Below, in pieces: positions 6,985-16,802 of a stretch of DNA of 64,000 nucleotides. The first letter of the stretch is position 1; each line of letters opens with the position of its first letter. The translations under genes were made by a program, and so were the position numbers. The DNA is from JAPOXR01 sp965221935 (lineage in GTDB: Bacteria > Pseudomonadota > Alphaproteobacteria > Rhodobacterales > Rhodobacteraceae). Below the pieces are notes generated by a model, which ran no database searches, was not told where the DNA came from, and worked only from the letters and a program-made list of their open reading frames with translations. Where the stretch lies: assembly GCA_965221935.1 (NCBI GenBank), contig CBDCSZ010000011.1:22461-86460 (forward strand), written 5' to 3'.

Positions 6985-9435
6985 ATGGCCGAGCAAGCCA
7001 CAGACGCGAGGGTCGTGATTATCGGCGGCGGCGCCGTTGGCGCGTCCTCACTTTACCATCTGGCGCGGGCCGGTTGGACCGACTGTATCCTGCTGGAAAA
7101 AAACGAGCTGACGGCCGGATCGACGTGGCACGCCGCGGGCAATGTTCCGACCTTCGCAACCGGCTGGTCGCTCATGCACATGCAGCGTTATTCTGCGGAA
7201 TTGTATCGGAGCCTCGGCGAAGTTGTGGATTATCCGATCAATTACCACGTGACCGGTTCGATCAGGCTGGCGCATTCCACCGAGCGGCTGCAGGAGTTTC
7301 GCCGCTCTGCGGGAATGGGCCGGTATCAGGGAATTGACATCGGGATCATCGGCGCAAATGAAATCAAGGACCGGTATCCGTTCATCGAGACGCACGATAT
7401 CGAAGGCGCCCTGTTCGATCCTTTTGACGGCGACATCGATCCGGCACAGCTAACACAGGCCCTTGCCAAAGGGGCCCGCGATCTCGGCGCCAATGTCTTT
7501 CGCCACACCCCGGTCACCGGGATTTCCCGGCGGAACGGAAACTGGGTCGTGCACACGCCCAAAGGCGACTTCCGCTGTGAGGTTGTTGTCAATGCCGCTG
7601 GCTATTACGCCCAGCGCGTCGGTGAAATGTTCAAACCGTTCGGCGGCCGCACCGTTCCGATGGCGACGATGAGCCACCAGTATCTGCTCACCGATGAAAT
7701 TCCCGAACTTGCGGAGTGGACAGAGCGGCAGGGACGGAAACTGCCCCTGCTGCGCGATGTCGACATTTCGTACTATCTCCGCCAGGAAAAGCACGGGTTG
7801 AATCTGGGCCCGTACGAGCGGAACTGCCGCGCGCATTGGGTCGACCCGGACGACCCGCTCCCCGAAGATTTCTCATTCCAGCTGTTCGCCGACGATCTTG
7901 ACCGGCTGGATGTCTACATCGACGACGCGATGCGCCGGGTTCCGATTCTGGCTGAGGCAGGGATTTCGAAGGTGATCAACGGACCGATCCCATATGCGCC
8001 GGACGGGCTGCCCCTGATTGGGCCCATGCCGGGCGTGGCCAATGCTTTCGAGGCCTGTGTCTTGACATTCGGAATCGCACAGGCGGGCGGAGCCGGCAAG
8101 GTTCTCGCGGAATGGGTGACAGAAGGGCATACCGAATGGGATATGTGGTCGTGCGATCCGCGCCGTTACACCGACCACGCCGACGCCGATTACTGCAAAG
8201 CGAAGGCGCTTGAGACATACGGCCACGAATACGCCATGCATTTCCCATGGTATGAATGGCCGGCCGGCCGCGACCGAAAACTCTCGCCCATCGACGGAAG
8301 GATCAGGTCTCTCGGAGGCCAGATGGGGGCCTATAACGGCTGGGAGCGGGCCAACTGGTTTGCCCAGGACGGCGACCTCCTCGCGGATTCGCACACCCGG
8401 ACCTGGGGCCGGTCAGGCCCGTGGGAACGGCGGGTGCGGGAAGAGTGCCTTGCCGTCGCCAACGATATCGGTGTGTTGGATCTGCCGGGATTCGCGCGGT
8501 TTGAAATCGAAGGTCCGGGCGCCGCGGAATGGCTGACGGGGCGGATTGCGGGAATATTGCCGAAAACCGGTCGCATGAACCTCGCGTATTTCCCGGACGA
8601 ACGCGGCAGAGTGCTGACCGAAATGTCAGTCATGCGGCACGGCGAAGACAGCTTCACCCTGATCACGGCCAGTGCCGGCCAGTGGCACGACTGCGAAATG
8701 CTGCTGCGCGCCCTGCCCTCCGGCGGCGCCATCGAACTCACAGACCGCACTGCCGAGATCTTCACGCTGGTGGTTTCCGGGCCCAATTCACGGCGCCTGT
8801 TCGCGGCAATCTCCGATGCCGATCTGCGGCTGCCGTGGCTGAGCCACCAGCGGGCGCGCGTCGCCGGGCAGAAGGCGACGCTTGCCCGTGTCAGCTACGC
8901 CGGAGAGCTCGGATGGGAAATCCACGCCGAGAAGGACCGCATGAATGCGATTTACGAGGCCGTATTGCAGGGCGGCGCAAAGCCGTTTGGGATGTGGGCC
9001 CTGGATTCACTGCGGCTGGAAAAAGGATATCGGGTCTGGAAGGGCGATCTTTCCACAGATTACTCGGTTCTTGAAAGCGGGCTTGATCGGTTCACGCGGC
9101 TCGGCAAGCCTGAGAATTTTCCTGGAAAACAAAGGCTTTTTTCGGAACGCCAGCAAGGATCCGGCAAACGGTTCGTTTGCATGGTCGTGGATGCGGGCGA
9201 CTGCGATGCGCCGCACATGTCGACGATTTGGCATGATGGCGAAGTTGTCGGTGAAACGACATCAGGCGGCTGGGGACACCGCGTTGACAGATCCATTGCC
9301 CTCGGATTTCTGCGCAGCGACTTGGCCGCGGAAGCCGTTCAGGTTGAAATTGAGATCTATGGCGACAAACGGCCCGCTGCGGTGCAGGCGGATCTGGCCC
9401 TGTGGGATCCGCAGAATCTCCGTCTCAAAGCGTGA
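6985..9435 (+). CDS. Dimethylglycine/sarcosine dehydrogenase-type flavoprotein with GcvT domain (first paralogue)
   Basis: An 816-residue enzyme of the family that oxidatively demethylates glycine derivatives and passes the one-carbon unit to tetrahydrofolate. The N-terminal FAD domain opens with VVIIGGGAVGASSLYHLA. STWHAAGN contains the His that carries covalent FAD in dimethylglycine dehydrogenase. From about residue 430 the protein is a GcvT-like folate-binding module, with YAGELGWEIHAE and LRLEKGYRVWKGDLS as its landmarks. GGAGG precedes the start. A second gene of the same design begins 23 bases after its stop. The exact N-methyl substrate is not readable. Confidence 0.85.
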   Translation: MAEQATDARVVIIGGGAVGASSLYHLARAGWTDCILLEKNELTAGSTWHAAGNVPTFATGWSLMHMQRYSAELYRSLGEVVDYPINYHVTGSIRLAHSTERLQEFRRSAGMGRYQGIDIGIIGANEIKDRYPFIETHDIEGALFDPFDGDIDPAQLTQALAKGARDLGANVFRHTPVTGISRRNGNWVVHTPKGDFRCEVVVNAAGYYAQRVGEMFKPFGGRTVPMATMSHQYLLTDEIPELAEWTERQGRKLPLLRDVDISYYLRQEKHGLNLGPYERNCRAHWVDPDDPLPEDFSFQLFADDLDRLDVYIDDAMRRVPILAEAGISKVINGPIPYAPDGLPLIGPMPGVANAFEACVLTFGIAQAGGAGKVLAEWVTEGHTEWDMWSCDPRRYTDHADADYCKAKALETYGHEYAMHFPWYEWPAGRDRKLSPIDGRIRSLGGQMGAYNGWERANWFAQDGDLLADSHTRTWGRSGPWERRVREECLAVANDIGVLDLPGFARFEIEGPGAAEWLTGRIAGILPKTGRMNLAYFPDERGRVLTEMSVMRHGEDSFTLITASAGQWHDCEMLLRALPSGGAIELTDRTAEIFTLVVSGPNSRRLFAAISDADLRLPWLSHQRARVAGQKATLARVSYAGELGWEIHAEKDRMNAIYEAVLQGGAKPFGMWALDSLRLEKGYRVWKGDLSTDYSVLESGLDRFTRLGKPENFPGKQRLFSERQQGSGKRFVCMVVDAGDCDAPHMSTIWHDGEVVGETTSGGWGHRVDRSIALGFLRSDLAAEAVQVEIEIYGDKRPAAVQADLALWDPQNLRLKA

Positions 9436-9458
9436 CAACAGGCAACAGGATCGAATCC

Positions 9459-11903
9459 ATGTCGGCAATCCCCTCAAATGCGCGCGCGGTTGTGATCGGC
9501 GGAGGCGTGGTTGGCTGCGCGGTGGCATACCACCTGGCAAAGCTCGGCTGGACTGACATTGTTCTGCTGGAGCGGAAAAGGCTGACTTCGGGCACAACGT
9601 GGCACGCCGCGGGGTTGATTGCGCAGCTGCGGGCAACCTCCAACATGACCCGCCTGTCCAGATACACCCAAGAACTCTACGGACGTCTGGAAACGGAGAC
9701 CGGGGTTGCGACCGGGTTTGTGCGCTGCGGGTCAATCACGGTGGCCTTGACCGATGAACGCCGCGAGGAGCTGTGCCGGTCAGCTTCAATGGCGCGGGCG
9801 TTCGGCGTTGAAATCGATGAGGTCTCGGTGTCCGACATCGCGTCGATGTACCCGTATCTAAACACCGAAGGTGTCGTGTCCGGCGTTTACCTGGACAAGG
9901 ACGGGCAAGCCGACCCGGCCAATGTCGCACTGGCAATGGCGCGCGGCGCGCGCCAGATGGGGGCGCAGATCATTGAAGGCGTGAAAGTCACCGGGTTTTC
10001 GCAAAAGGGGCGTCGCATCACCGGAGTTGACTGCGTTGCCGAAGGTGAAACCAGGTCTCTGGAAACCGAAGTTGTTGTGAATTGCGCTGGCATGTGGGCG
10101 CGTGAACTCGGCAAATCGGCCGGGGCAAACATCCCGCTGCACGCCTGCGAGCATTTTTACATGGTGACGGAGCCGATCGAAGGATTGACCCGGCTGCCTG
10201 TGCTGCGGGTTCCGGACGAATGCGCCTACTACAAGGAAGATGCCGGAAAGTTTCTTGTCGGAGCGTTTGAGCCCAATGCCAAACCCTGGGGCATGCGCGG
10301 GATTCCGGAATCGTTCGAGTTCGATCAGCTGCCCGAGGACCTCGATCAGTTTGAGCCGATATTGGAAAAAGCGGTGCAGCGCATCCCGGCGCTGCAGTCC
10401 GCCGGGGTGCAGACATTCTTTAACGGCCCGGAAAGCTTCACGCCCGACAGCGCCTATCTGCTCGGTCCGGCGCCGGAGCTCGACAATTTCTTTGTCGCAG
10501 CCGGCTTTAATTCTGTCGGCATTCAGTCCGCTGGCGGCGCCGGCATGGCGCTGGCGCAATGGATCAATGACGGCGAGCGGCCGTTTGACCTCGGCGATGT
10601 GGACATCGCCCGGATGCAGCCATTCCAGGGAAACCGCAGCTATCTTTTCAATAGGTCGACGGAAACGCTCGGTCTGCTTTATGCCGATCACTATCCGTTC
10701 CGGCAAAAGGCCAGCGCGCGCGGCGTGCGCCGCACGCCTTTCCACAGCCAGCTGCTGGCAGAGGGTGCGGTAATGGGTGAGATCGCCGGATGGGAAAGGG
10801 CCAACTGGTTCGCCGACGAAGACCAGGCGCGCGAATACAGCTATAGCTGGGGCCGCCAGAACTGGTTTGAAAACTCGCGCCGCGAACATCTTGCCGTGCG
10901 CCGGAATGTCGGCATGTACGACATGTCGAGTTTTGGCAAAATTCTGGTGCAAGGTCCTGACAGCGAACGGTTCTTGAATTTTGTCTGCGGCGCCAGCCTG
11001 TCTGTTCCGGCTGGCCGGACCGTGTACACGCAGCTGCTGAATTCCAGCGGCGGCATTGAAGGCGATGTCACCGTTGCGCGGCTCGGCGAAACAGCATTCC
11101 TGATCGTGACTCCCGCGGCCACCAGGAATGCGGACCAGGCTTGGCTGAGGCGCCACATGAGCGGTCACAATGTCGTCATGACGGACATCACCGCGGCGGA
11201 AGGGGTGCTGGCGGTTATGGGGCCGAACGCCCGGTCGCTGCTGTCCGCGGTTTCGCCCGATGACTTCAGCAACGAAGCGTTTCCCTTCGGCAGCTTTCGC
11301 CAAATTGAAATCGGCATGTGTCTCGCCCGGGCGCACCGGATTTCGTATGTCGGCGAACTTGGATGGGAAATCTACGCGTCCGCCGACATGGCGCCGCATG
11401 TTTTTGAGACTCTTATGGATGCCGGAAGGGATCTTGATCTGAAACTCTGCGGCATGCACATGGTGGACAGCTGCCGAATTGAAAAAGCCTACCGCCACTT
11501 TGGCCACGACATCACCTGCGAGGATCATGTTCTCGAGGCCGGGCTCGGGTTTGCGGTCGACACCAGCAAGCCGGATTTCATCGGTCGCGACGCGGTCTTA
11601 CAAAAACGCGACAACGGGCTGGACCGCCGGATGCTGCAGTTCAAACTCAAAGACCCCGAGCCGCTGCTCTACCACAATGAGCCGATTCTGCGGGACGGCC
11701 GGATTGTCGGATACACGTCATCCGGGAGCTACGGCCATTTCCTCGGCGGCGCGGTCGGTCTCGGCTATGTGCCGTGCCGCGGCGAATCCGCTTCGCAGCT
11801 GCTGGCCTCCTCGTACGAGCTTGAAGTCGCCGGCGCGCGGATTCCAGCCGAGGCGTCGATCCGGCCGCTTTACGATCCAAACTCCACACGGACCAAATCC
11901 TGA
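9459..11903 (+). CDS. Dimethylglycine/sarcosine dehydrogenase-type flavoprotein with GcvT domain (second paralogue)
   Basis: An 814-residue paralogue of the preceding gene. It opens AVVIGGGVVGCAVAYHLA, keeps the flavin-linking TTWHAAGL, and ends in a GcvT-like module (YVGELGWEIYAS, CRIEKAYRHFGHDI). I chose ATG 9459 over an earlier in-frame GTG at 9402 because that would overlap the upstream gene and add residues that do not match the family. Spacing of 23 bases to the first paralogue suggests one transcript. Two diverged copies side by side could handle different methylated glycines or successive steps; this is inference. Confidence 0.86.
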   Translation: MSAIPSNARAVVIGGGVVGCAVAYHLAKLGWTDIVLLERKRLTSGTTWHAAGLIAQLRATSNMTRLSRYTQELYGRLETETGVATGFVRCGSITVALTDERREELCRSASMARAFGVEIDEVSVSDIASMYPYLNTEGVVSGVYLDKDGQADPANVALAMARGARQMGAQIIEGVKVTGFSQKGRRITGVDCVAEGETRSLETEVVVNCAGMWARELGKSAGANIPLHACEHFYMVTEPIEGLTRLPVLRVPDECAYYKEDAGKFLVGAFEPNAKPWGMRGIPESFEFDQLPEDLDQFEPILEKAVQRIPALQSAGVQTFFNGPESFTPDSAYLLGPAPELDNFFVAAGFNSVGIQSAGGAGMALAQWINDGERPFDLGDVDIARMQPFQGNRSYLFNRSTETLGLLYADHYPFRQKASARGVRRTPFHSQLLAEGAVMGEIAGWERANWFADEDQAREYSYSWGRQNWFENSRREHLAVRRNVGMYDMSSFGKILVQGPDSERFLNFVCGASLSVPAGRTVYTQLLNSSGGIEGDVTVARLGETAFLIVTPAATRNADQAWLRRHMSGHNVVMTDITAAEGVLAVMGPNARSLLSAVSPDDFSNEAFPFGSFRQIEIGMCLARAHRISYVGELGWEIYASADMAPHVFETLMDAGRDLDLKLCGMHMVDSCRIEKAYRHFGHDITCEDHVLEAGLGFAVDTSKPDFIGRDAVLQKRDNGLDRRMLQFKLKDPEPLLYHNEPILRDGRIVGYTSSGSYGHFLGGAVGLGYVPCRGESASQLLASSYELEVAGARIPAEASIRPLYDPNSTRTKS

Positions 11904-11912
11904 ACAGTCGCC

Positions 11913-12179
11913 ATGCGTCCCAAAAAACGGTCGCTGCCTTTGCGGGGCCACCGCACCAGCGTTTCGCTTGAGGACGAATTCTGGACCGCATTTCAGAACA
12001 TTGCCCGGCGGCAGAACCGGTCTGTGAACAGCCTGGCGGCGGAAATCGACGAACGGCGCGGGATCGGCAGGGCCAGTCTCGCATCTTCAATCCGGGTTTT
12101 TGTTCTTCGGTACCTGCAGGACCGCGCCGGCGGTCAGCCGACAAGCGCAAGCAACGGAAAAACCTCCAGAAGCCAATAG
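11913..12179 (+). CDS. Ribbon-helix-helix domain protein
   Basis: An 88-residue protein of the RHH type common in Alphaproteobacteria. The characteristic opening is RSLPLRGHRTSVSLEDEFW, where the beta strand precedes two helices ending in LASSIRVFVL. It starts 9 bases after the second dehydrogenase gene, so it may belong to that transcript. Its last 46 bases overlap the end of ccdA on the other strand. A role as a small DNA-binding regulator is inferred from the fold. Confidence 0.72.
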   Translation: MRPKKRSLPLRGHRTSVSLEDEFWTAFQNIARRQNRSVNSLAAEIDERRGIGRASLASSIRVFVLRYLQDRAGGQPTSASNGKTSRSQ

Positions 12180-12901
12180 GCGATGGCTGAAAACCGCCCG
12201 CTGACCAAAAGCAGCCCGACCGCCAGCAGCAAAACCCCGATGCTGCGTTCGATCAGCCTCATCCACGGTTTCAGATTTGCCATGTAACGCATTGATCGGT
12301 CGATGAATGCCGCCGCCAGAACAAATGGCACACCAAGCCCTGCGGCATAGGCGGCCAAAAGCGCGGTCCCGTGCCAGACTGAACCTTCCTGAGCCGCCAG
12401 AGACAGCACCGCGCCCAGCACAGGTCCGATGCAGGGCGTCCAGCCGAAGGCGAACGCCAAACCCAGCACGAACGCCCCAAACACGCTTCCCCTGGCATCG
12501 CCGGCGTCAAGCCGCGCTTCCCGGTTCAGGAACGGCAGATGCAGCACGCCGAGGAAATGCAGCCCCAAGACCGCAATGACAACGCCGGCAATGCGGCCTA
12601 ACAGGATCTGGTTGGTCAAAAAGAACATGCCGAACGCCGACGCGGTGAATCCCAGCAGCAGGAACACCACCGACAGGCCAAGCGTGAAACTGACAGCCAT
12701 CAGGACCGCTTCGCCGCGTCGTGCGCCGGAGGTGTATTCGGAAAACGACATGCCGCTCACATATGCCAGATAAGCCGGCACGATCGGCAGCACGCAGGGT
12801 GACACGAAACTCAGCATGCCCGCAGCCAGGGCGACCGTCAGCCCAACCATCAAGCCGGCGTCAAAAATGTCGAAGCCAAACATCAGCGCCGCCGTTCGCA
12901 T
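12134..12901 (-). CDS. ccdA: Cytochrome c biogenesis protein CcdA
   Basis: A 255-residue membrane protein with about six hydrophobic segments. It passes electrons from thioredoxin across the membrane for cytochrome c maturation. The two redox cysteines lie in FVSPCVLPIVPAYLAYVSG (first segment) and WTPCIGPVLGAVL (fourth segment), the pattern of CcdA/DsbD-type proteins. The start could also be the Met at residue 7. It overlaps the end of the RHH gene convergently by 46 bases and diverges from the TusA-like gene. Confidence 0.9.
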   Translation of the reverse strand: MRTAALMFGFDIFDAGLMVGLTVALAAGMLSFVSPCVLPIVPAYLAYVSGMSFSEYTSGARRGEAVLMAVSFTLGLSVVFLLLGFTASAFGMFFLTNQILLGRIAGVVIAVLGLHFLGVLHLPFLNREARLDAGDARGSVFGAFVLGLAFAFGWTPCIGPVLGAVLSLAAQEGSVWHGTALLAAYAAGLGVPFVLAAAFIDRSMRYMANLKPWMRLIERSIGVLLLAVGLLLVSGRFSAIAYWLLEVFPLLALVG

Positions 12902-13000
12902 CCGCCGGCAAGATTCTCCGCTTGCCGCGGGAACCGGCCGCGGCGTACAATCGTCCGGAGAGATATGAGGGGTTCAGCCCCGCGGCCGCACTCGCGACAA

Positions 13001-13228
13001 ATGGCGCACACCGAAGACATTGACACAACCGGGCTGCTGTGCCCGCTGCCGGTGCTGCGTATCGGCAAACGCATGCGGAGCCTGAATCCCGGCGACATTC
13101 TCCGCGTCGCTGCGGACGATCCGGCAGCCGCTGTTGATATTCCGCATTTTTGCCGCGAGCAGGGCCACGCGCTCGTCAGCACATCAATCTCCGAAAGTTC
13201 CATGGTCTTCGAGATCAGGAAAAACTAA
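13001..13228 (+). CDS. TusA-family sulfur carrier protein
   Basis: A 75-residue protein with the TusA fold signature: DTTGLLCPLPVLRIGKRM carries the single catalytic Cys in a Cys-Pro-x-Pro motif, and GDILRVAADDPAAAVDIPHF follows. Such proteins relay persulfide sulfur, for example to tRNA thiolation or other sulfur acceptors. I chose ATG 13001 (MAHTEDID) because the upstream extension to 12965 is not family-like. Its stop overlaps the end of the oxidoreductase gene on the other strand by 4 bases. Confidence 0.82.
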   Translation: MAHTEDIDTTGLLCPLPVLRIGKRMRSLNPGDILRVAADDPAAAVDIPHFCREQGHALVSTSISESSMVFEIRKN

Positions 13229-16200
13229 GCGCCACATCGCTCGGCCGCGCGCAGCGCTTCCGAAGGCGGACCGGCGGCAAGTTCCCGCAGCAGCTCATCG
13301 CGTCTTTGCATGGCCGCTTTGTGGTTTGCCGCCCACACCGGACCAAAGCCGCGCACCGCCAGCGGCAGCCGGGCCAGTTCCTTCGCCGCCGGTTGACATG
13401 CCCGCGATGGGTCAGCAAGCAGCATATCCATGTCGGATTCGTAAATCCGGATCATCTCGCGCTGGCCGCGGCGCTCGGCGGAATAACCAAACGGATCGAA
13501 GGGCGTGCCGCGCAGCCCTTTCATTCTGGCCAGGATCCGGAAAACACTGAGAATCCACATTCCAAACGCCCGTTTCCTCGGTCTCCCGCCGGTTCCCTTT
13601 CCCGGCAGGATCGGCGGCGCCAGATGAAAGGACATGCGAAACCCGTCCTCGAATTCTTCCCTGGCCTTATCCGCCGATGTCAGCAGCAGACGCGCCACTT
13701 CAAATTCATCCTTGATGGCCAGCGCTTTGTGATAACCACGGACCGCCGCATCCCGCAGATCTCCGGGCGGGAACCGTTTGACGAGATTTTCGTAGCGCGC
13801 CGCCAGCGCATCGCCGCTGTGGCTGCGCAAATGCCCTTTGCGGTTTTCAAACGCCGACAGCCCGCTCAATGGCGCGGATTCTGTCGCCGACGCCGACGCC
13901 GCCTCTGCTGCTTCCGGATCGCACACTGTCCATCTTCCGACCTCAAAGGCTTTCAGGTTGGCCTCTGCGGCGGCGCCGTTCAGTCCGATGGCCTGTTCCA
14001 AGGCCGGTTTGCGCAGCGGAACGCAGCCTGACTGCCATGCCGCGCCAAGCAGCAGCATATTTGCGTAAATTGAATCGCCGAGCAGATTTCGGGCCAGTGT
14101 CGACGCGTTGACGATGTGAGAATTTCCCGCGCCAAGCACGGCTTCAAGGCGCTGACGCAGCTCCTGCATTGGCAGTCTGAATTCGGTGTCACGGGTAAAA
14201 TCGCCGGTGTTGATCTCGTGCGAATTCACCACCGCCCGTGTGCGGCCGGTCTCCATGAGTTCGAGCGTGCCGGCCGACGCTGTGACCACAAGGTCGCCGC
14301 CAATGACACAGTCAGCCTCGCCGTCGGCGACCCGGATCGCGGAAATGTCCTGCGGCTTGTCGGCCAGCCGGCAATGGATATGAACCGCCCCTCCCTTTTG
14401 CGCGAGGCCCGCCATTTCGATCATTCCGGCGCCCTTGCCGTCAATATGCGCCGCCATTGCAACGATCGCGCCGATGGTCACGACCCCGGTTCCGCCAACT
14501 CCGGCGATCACCATATTGAAGGTCCGGCGAATGGCCCGCATTTCCGGTTCGGGCAATTCGGGAACGGCAAACCCGGCTCTGGCCGAATCGCGGATTTTCG
14601 TGCCCGACAGCGTCACAAATGATGGGCAGAAGCCATTGAGACAGCTGAAATCTTTGTTGCAGCTTGAATGGTCGATCGCGCGTTTTCGTCCAAGCGGCGT
14701 TGCCACCGGAACGATGGAAACGCAGTTTGACTGCACACCGCAGTCGCCGCAGCCCTCGCAGACATCGGTATTGATAAAGACGTGTCTGTCCGGATCGGGA
14801 AACAGCCCGCGCTTGCGGCGGCGCCGTTTTTCGGCGGCACAGGTCTGCACATAGACGATCGCGGTCACACCGCTGATGTCACGGAATCTCCGCTGCACTT
14901 CGTCGAGAGCTTCGCGCTCATGTTTCTCAGCCGCAGACGGGAATTCAGCAAGGTCAATATCCTCCTTTTCGTCATAGACGACGGCGATCCTGCGCACGCC
15001 GATGGCTTCCAGTTCCCGCGTCACTTTGGCCGCCGTCAGCCCGCCATCGTTGATCTGGCCGCCGGTCATCGCGACTGCGTCATTGAACAGCAGTTTGAAT
15101 GTGATGTTGACGTTGGCCGCAACCGCGGCCCGAACCGCCATTATGCCGGAGTGATTGTAGGTGCCGTCGCCCAGGTTTTGAAACACGTGCCCGCGCCGGG
15201 AAAACGGCGCTTCGCCAATCCAGTTGGCGCCTTCGCCGCCCATCTGGGTGAATCCGACAGTATCGCGGTCCATCCACTGCACCATGTAGTGGCAGCCTAT
15301 GCCGGCATAGGCGCGCGAACCGTCCGGCACCTTCGTCGAACTGTTGTGCGGGCAGCCGGAACAGAAATACGGAAGCCGCTGCGAGATGTCCTGGAAGTTG
15401 CCGCGGGCGGCGGTCCGGTCCAGCCGTTCCAGCGCGGCGGCGATTCTGTCGGTTCCGCGGCCTTCCTCAACCAGGATCGAACCAAGCTTTCGGGCGATCG
15501 TGACCGGGTCAAGCGCGTATCGCGTCTGGAACAGCTCCCCGCCGCGGTCGGTCCGGCGGCCATAGACACGCCGTCCCTGACGGTCGTCAAAGATCGCTTC
15601 CTTGATCTGGGCCTCAATCAGCTTTCGTTTTTCCTCGACGACGACAATCAACTCCAGCCCGGCAGCCCATTGGCGGAAACTCCGTTCGTCGAGGGGCCAG
15701 GTCATGCCAACCTTATAGGCGGTGATTCCCAGCCGTTCGGCTTCGCCTGAATCGATGCCGAGCAGATCCAGCGCATGCTGCAGATCGAGCCAGTTCTTGC
15801 CGGCGGCGACAAATCCGATGGTGGCGCCTGGTTTGCCATAGACCCGCCTGTCGACCTGATTGGCGTGCGCGAATGACTCGGCGGCGGAGCGGCGGAAGTT
15901 TATGACCCTTGCTTCCTGGTCGCGCGGTGAATCGATCAGCCGGATATTGATCCCTCCCGGCGGCAGGTCGATCTGCGGCGAGGTGAGCCGCATCCTATCA
16001 ACACGCCCATCGACCACTGACGTCGACTCGACTGTCTCCTTCATGCATTTGAGGCCGACCCAGTTCCCGGAAAACCTCGAAAGGGCGTAGCCGAGGACGC
16101 CAAAGTCGAGAATCTCCTGCACGCCGGCCGGTGAGAGAATCGGAATATACGAATCGACAAGCGTCCATTCAGACTGATGCAGCGTTGTCGAGCTTTCGCC

Positions 16201-16659
16201 GGTATGGTCATCCCCGAGCGCCATCAGGACGCCGCCGTGTCGCGAGACACCCGCCATATTGGCGTGCCGCAGCACATCGCCCGACCGGTCAACGCCCGGC
16301 CCCTTGCCATACCAAAGGCCAAACACGCCGTCATAGCGTCCTTCGCCGCGCAGTCCGGACTGCTGCGCCCCCCACAGCGCTGTCGCCGCCAGATCTTCGT
16401 TGAGCGCCGCTTCGAACCGCACCGACGCCGCCTCTAATTCTCTCTGCGCCCGGGTCATCTGCATATCGACGGCCCCCAGCGGCGAACCGCGGTATCCGGT
16501 CACATATCCGGCTGTGTTGAGTCCCGCCCTTCGGTCGCGCTCGCTCTGCAGCAGCATCAGGCGAACCAGGGCCTGAGTTCCGTTCAGCAATAAAGTTGAA
16601 CAGGAAAGGTCAAACCGGTCAGAAAGCCGAACCCTGCCCGTGTTCACAACAAACCTCAT
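13225..16659 (-). CDS. Indolepyruvate:ferredoxin oxidoreductase, fused alpha-beta type
   Basis: An 1,144-residue fusion of both subunits. The enzyme oxidatively decarboxylates aryl- or branched-chain 2-oxo acids to acyl-CoA with reduction of ferredoxin. In order: a pyrimidine-binding domain (GYVTGYRGSPLGAVDMQM), a TPP domain (MGGEGANWIGEAPF, NLGDGTYNHSG, NDAVAMTGGQ), cysteine clusters for Fe-S (CSGCPHN; CEGCGDCGVQSNC at about residues 633-645), and a C-terminal gamma-type domain (IAGVGGTGVVTIGAI). Fused oxygen-tolerant versions are usual in Alphaproteobacteria. A LysR regulator diverges from its start. Confidence 0.9.
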   Translation of the reverse strand: MRFVVNTGRVRLSDRFDLSCSTLLLNGTQALVRLMLLQSERDRRAGLNTAGYVTGYRGSPLGAVDMQMTRAQRELEAASVRFEAALNEDLAATALWGAQQSGLRGEGRYDGVFGLWYGKGPGVDRSGDVLRHANMAGVSRHGGVLMALGDDHTGESSTTLHQSEWTLVDSYIPILSPAGVQEILDFGVLGYALSRFSGNWVGLKCMKETVESTSVVDGRVDRMRLTSPQIDLPPGGINIRLIDSPRDQEARVINFRRSAAESFAHANQVDRRVYGKPGATIGFVAAGKNWLDLQHALDLLGIDSGEAERLGITAYKVGMTWPLDERSFRQWAAGLELIVVVEEKRKLIEAQIKEAIFDDRQGRRVYGRRTDRGGELFQTRYALDPVTIARKLGSILVEEGRGTDRIAAALERLDRTAARGNFQDISQRLPYFCSGCPHNSSTKVPDGSRAYAGIGCHYMVQWMDRDTVGFTQMGGEGANWIGEAPFSRRGHVFQNLGDGTYNHSGIMAVRAAVAANVNITFKLLFNDAVAMTGGQINDGGLTAAKVTRELEAIGVRRIAVVYDEKEDIDLAEFPSAAEKHEREALDEVQRRFRDISGVTAIVYVQTCAAEKRRRRKRGLFPDPDRHVFINTDVCEGCGDCGVQSNCVSIVPVATPLGRKRAIDHSSCNKDFSCLNGFCPSFVTLSGTKIRDSARAGFAVPELPEPEMRAIRRTFNMVIAGVGGTGVVTIGAIVAMAAHIDGKGAGMIEMAGLAQKGGAVHIHCRLADKPQDISAIRVADGEADCVIGGDLVVTASAGTLELMETGRTRAVVNSHEINTGDFTRDTEFRLPMQELRQRLEAVLGAGNSHIVNASTLARNLLGDSIYANMLLLGAAWQSGCVPLRKPALEQAIGLNGAAAEANLKAFEVGRWTVCDPEAAEAASASATESAPLSGLSAFENRKGHLRSHSGDALAARYENLVKRFPPGDLRDAAVRGYHKALAIKDEFEVARLLLTSADKAREEFEDGFRMSFHLAPPILPGKGTGGRPRKRAFGMWILSVFRILARMKGLRGTPFDPFGYSAERRGQREMIRIYESDMDMLLADPSRACQPAAKELARLPLAVRGFGPVWAANHKAAMQRRDELLRELAAGPPSEALRAAERCGA

Positions 16660-16676
16660 TCCCCAATGGAATTCTG

Positions 16677-16694
16677 TTCCCCATTTACGGGGAA
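16677..16694. promoter_or_regulatory. Candidate LysR operator
   Basis: TTCCCCATTTACGGGGAA is an inverted repeat with six-base arms in the 143-base divergent region between the oxidoreductase and the LysR gene. A second imperfect dyad, ATTCCCCAATGGAAT, sits at 16658-16672 over the oxidoreductase start. LysR proteins usually bind such sites in divergent promoters; the assignment is by position and symmetry. Confidence 0.5.
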
Positions 16695-16802
16695 TTGCTG
16701 CTAAATTGAAGCGGAATCGTGCCCGTGACCTTCGTCTGCCACCGGTCCATAGCTAGACGATCCGGGTAAATTCACCGTGCAAATGGTAAGGCGGAGCTCC
16801 CG

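Noticed and set aside
9858..11528. 556-codon open frame on the minus strand
   Set aside because: It mirrors the second dehydrogenase gene and matches no family; its composition is that of a shadow.
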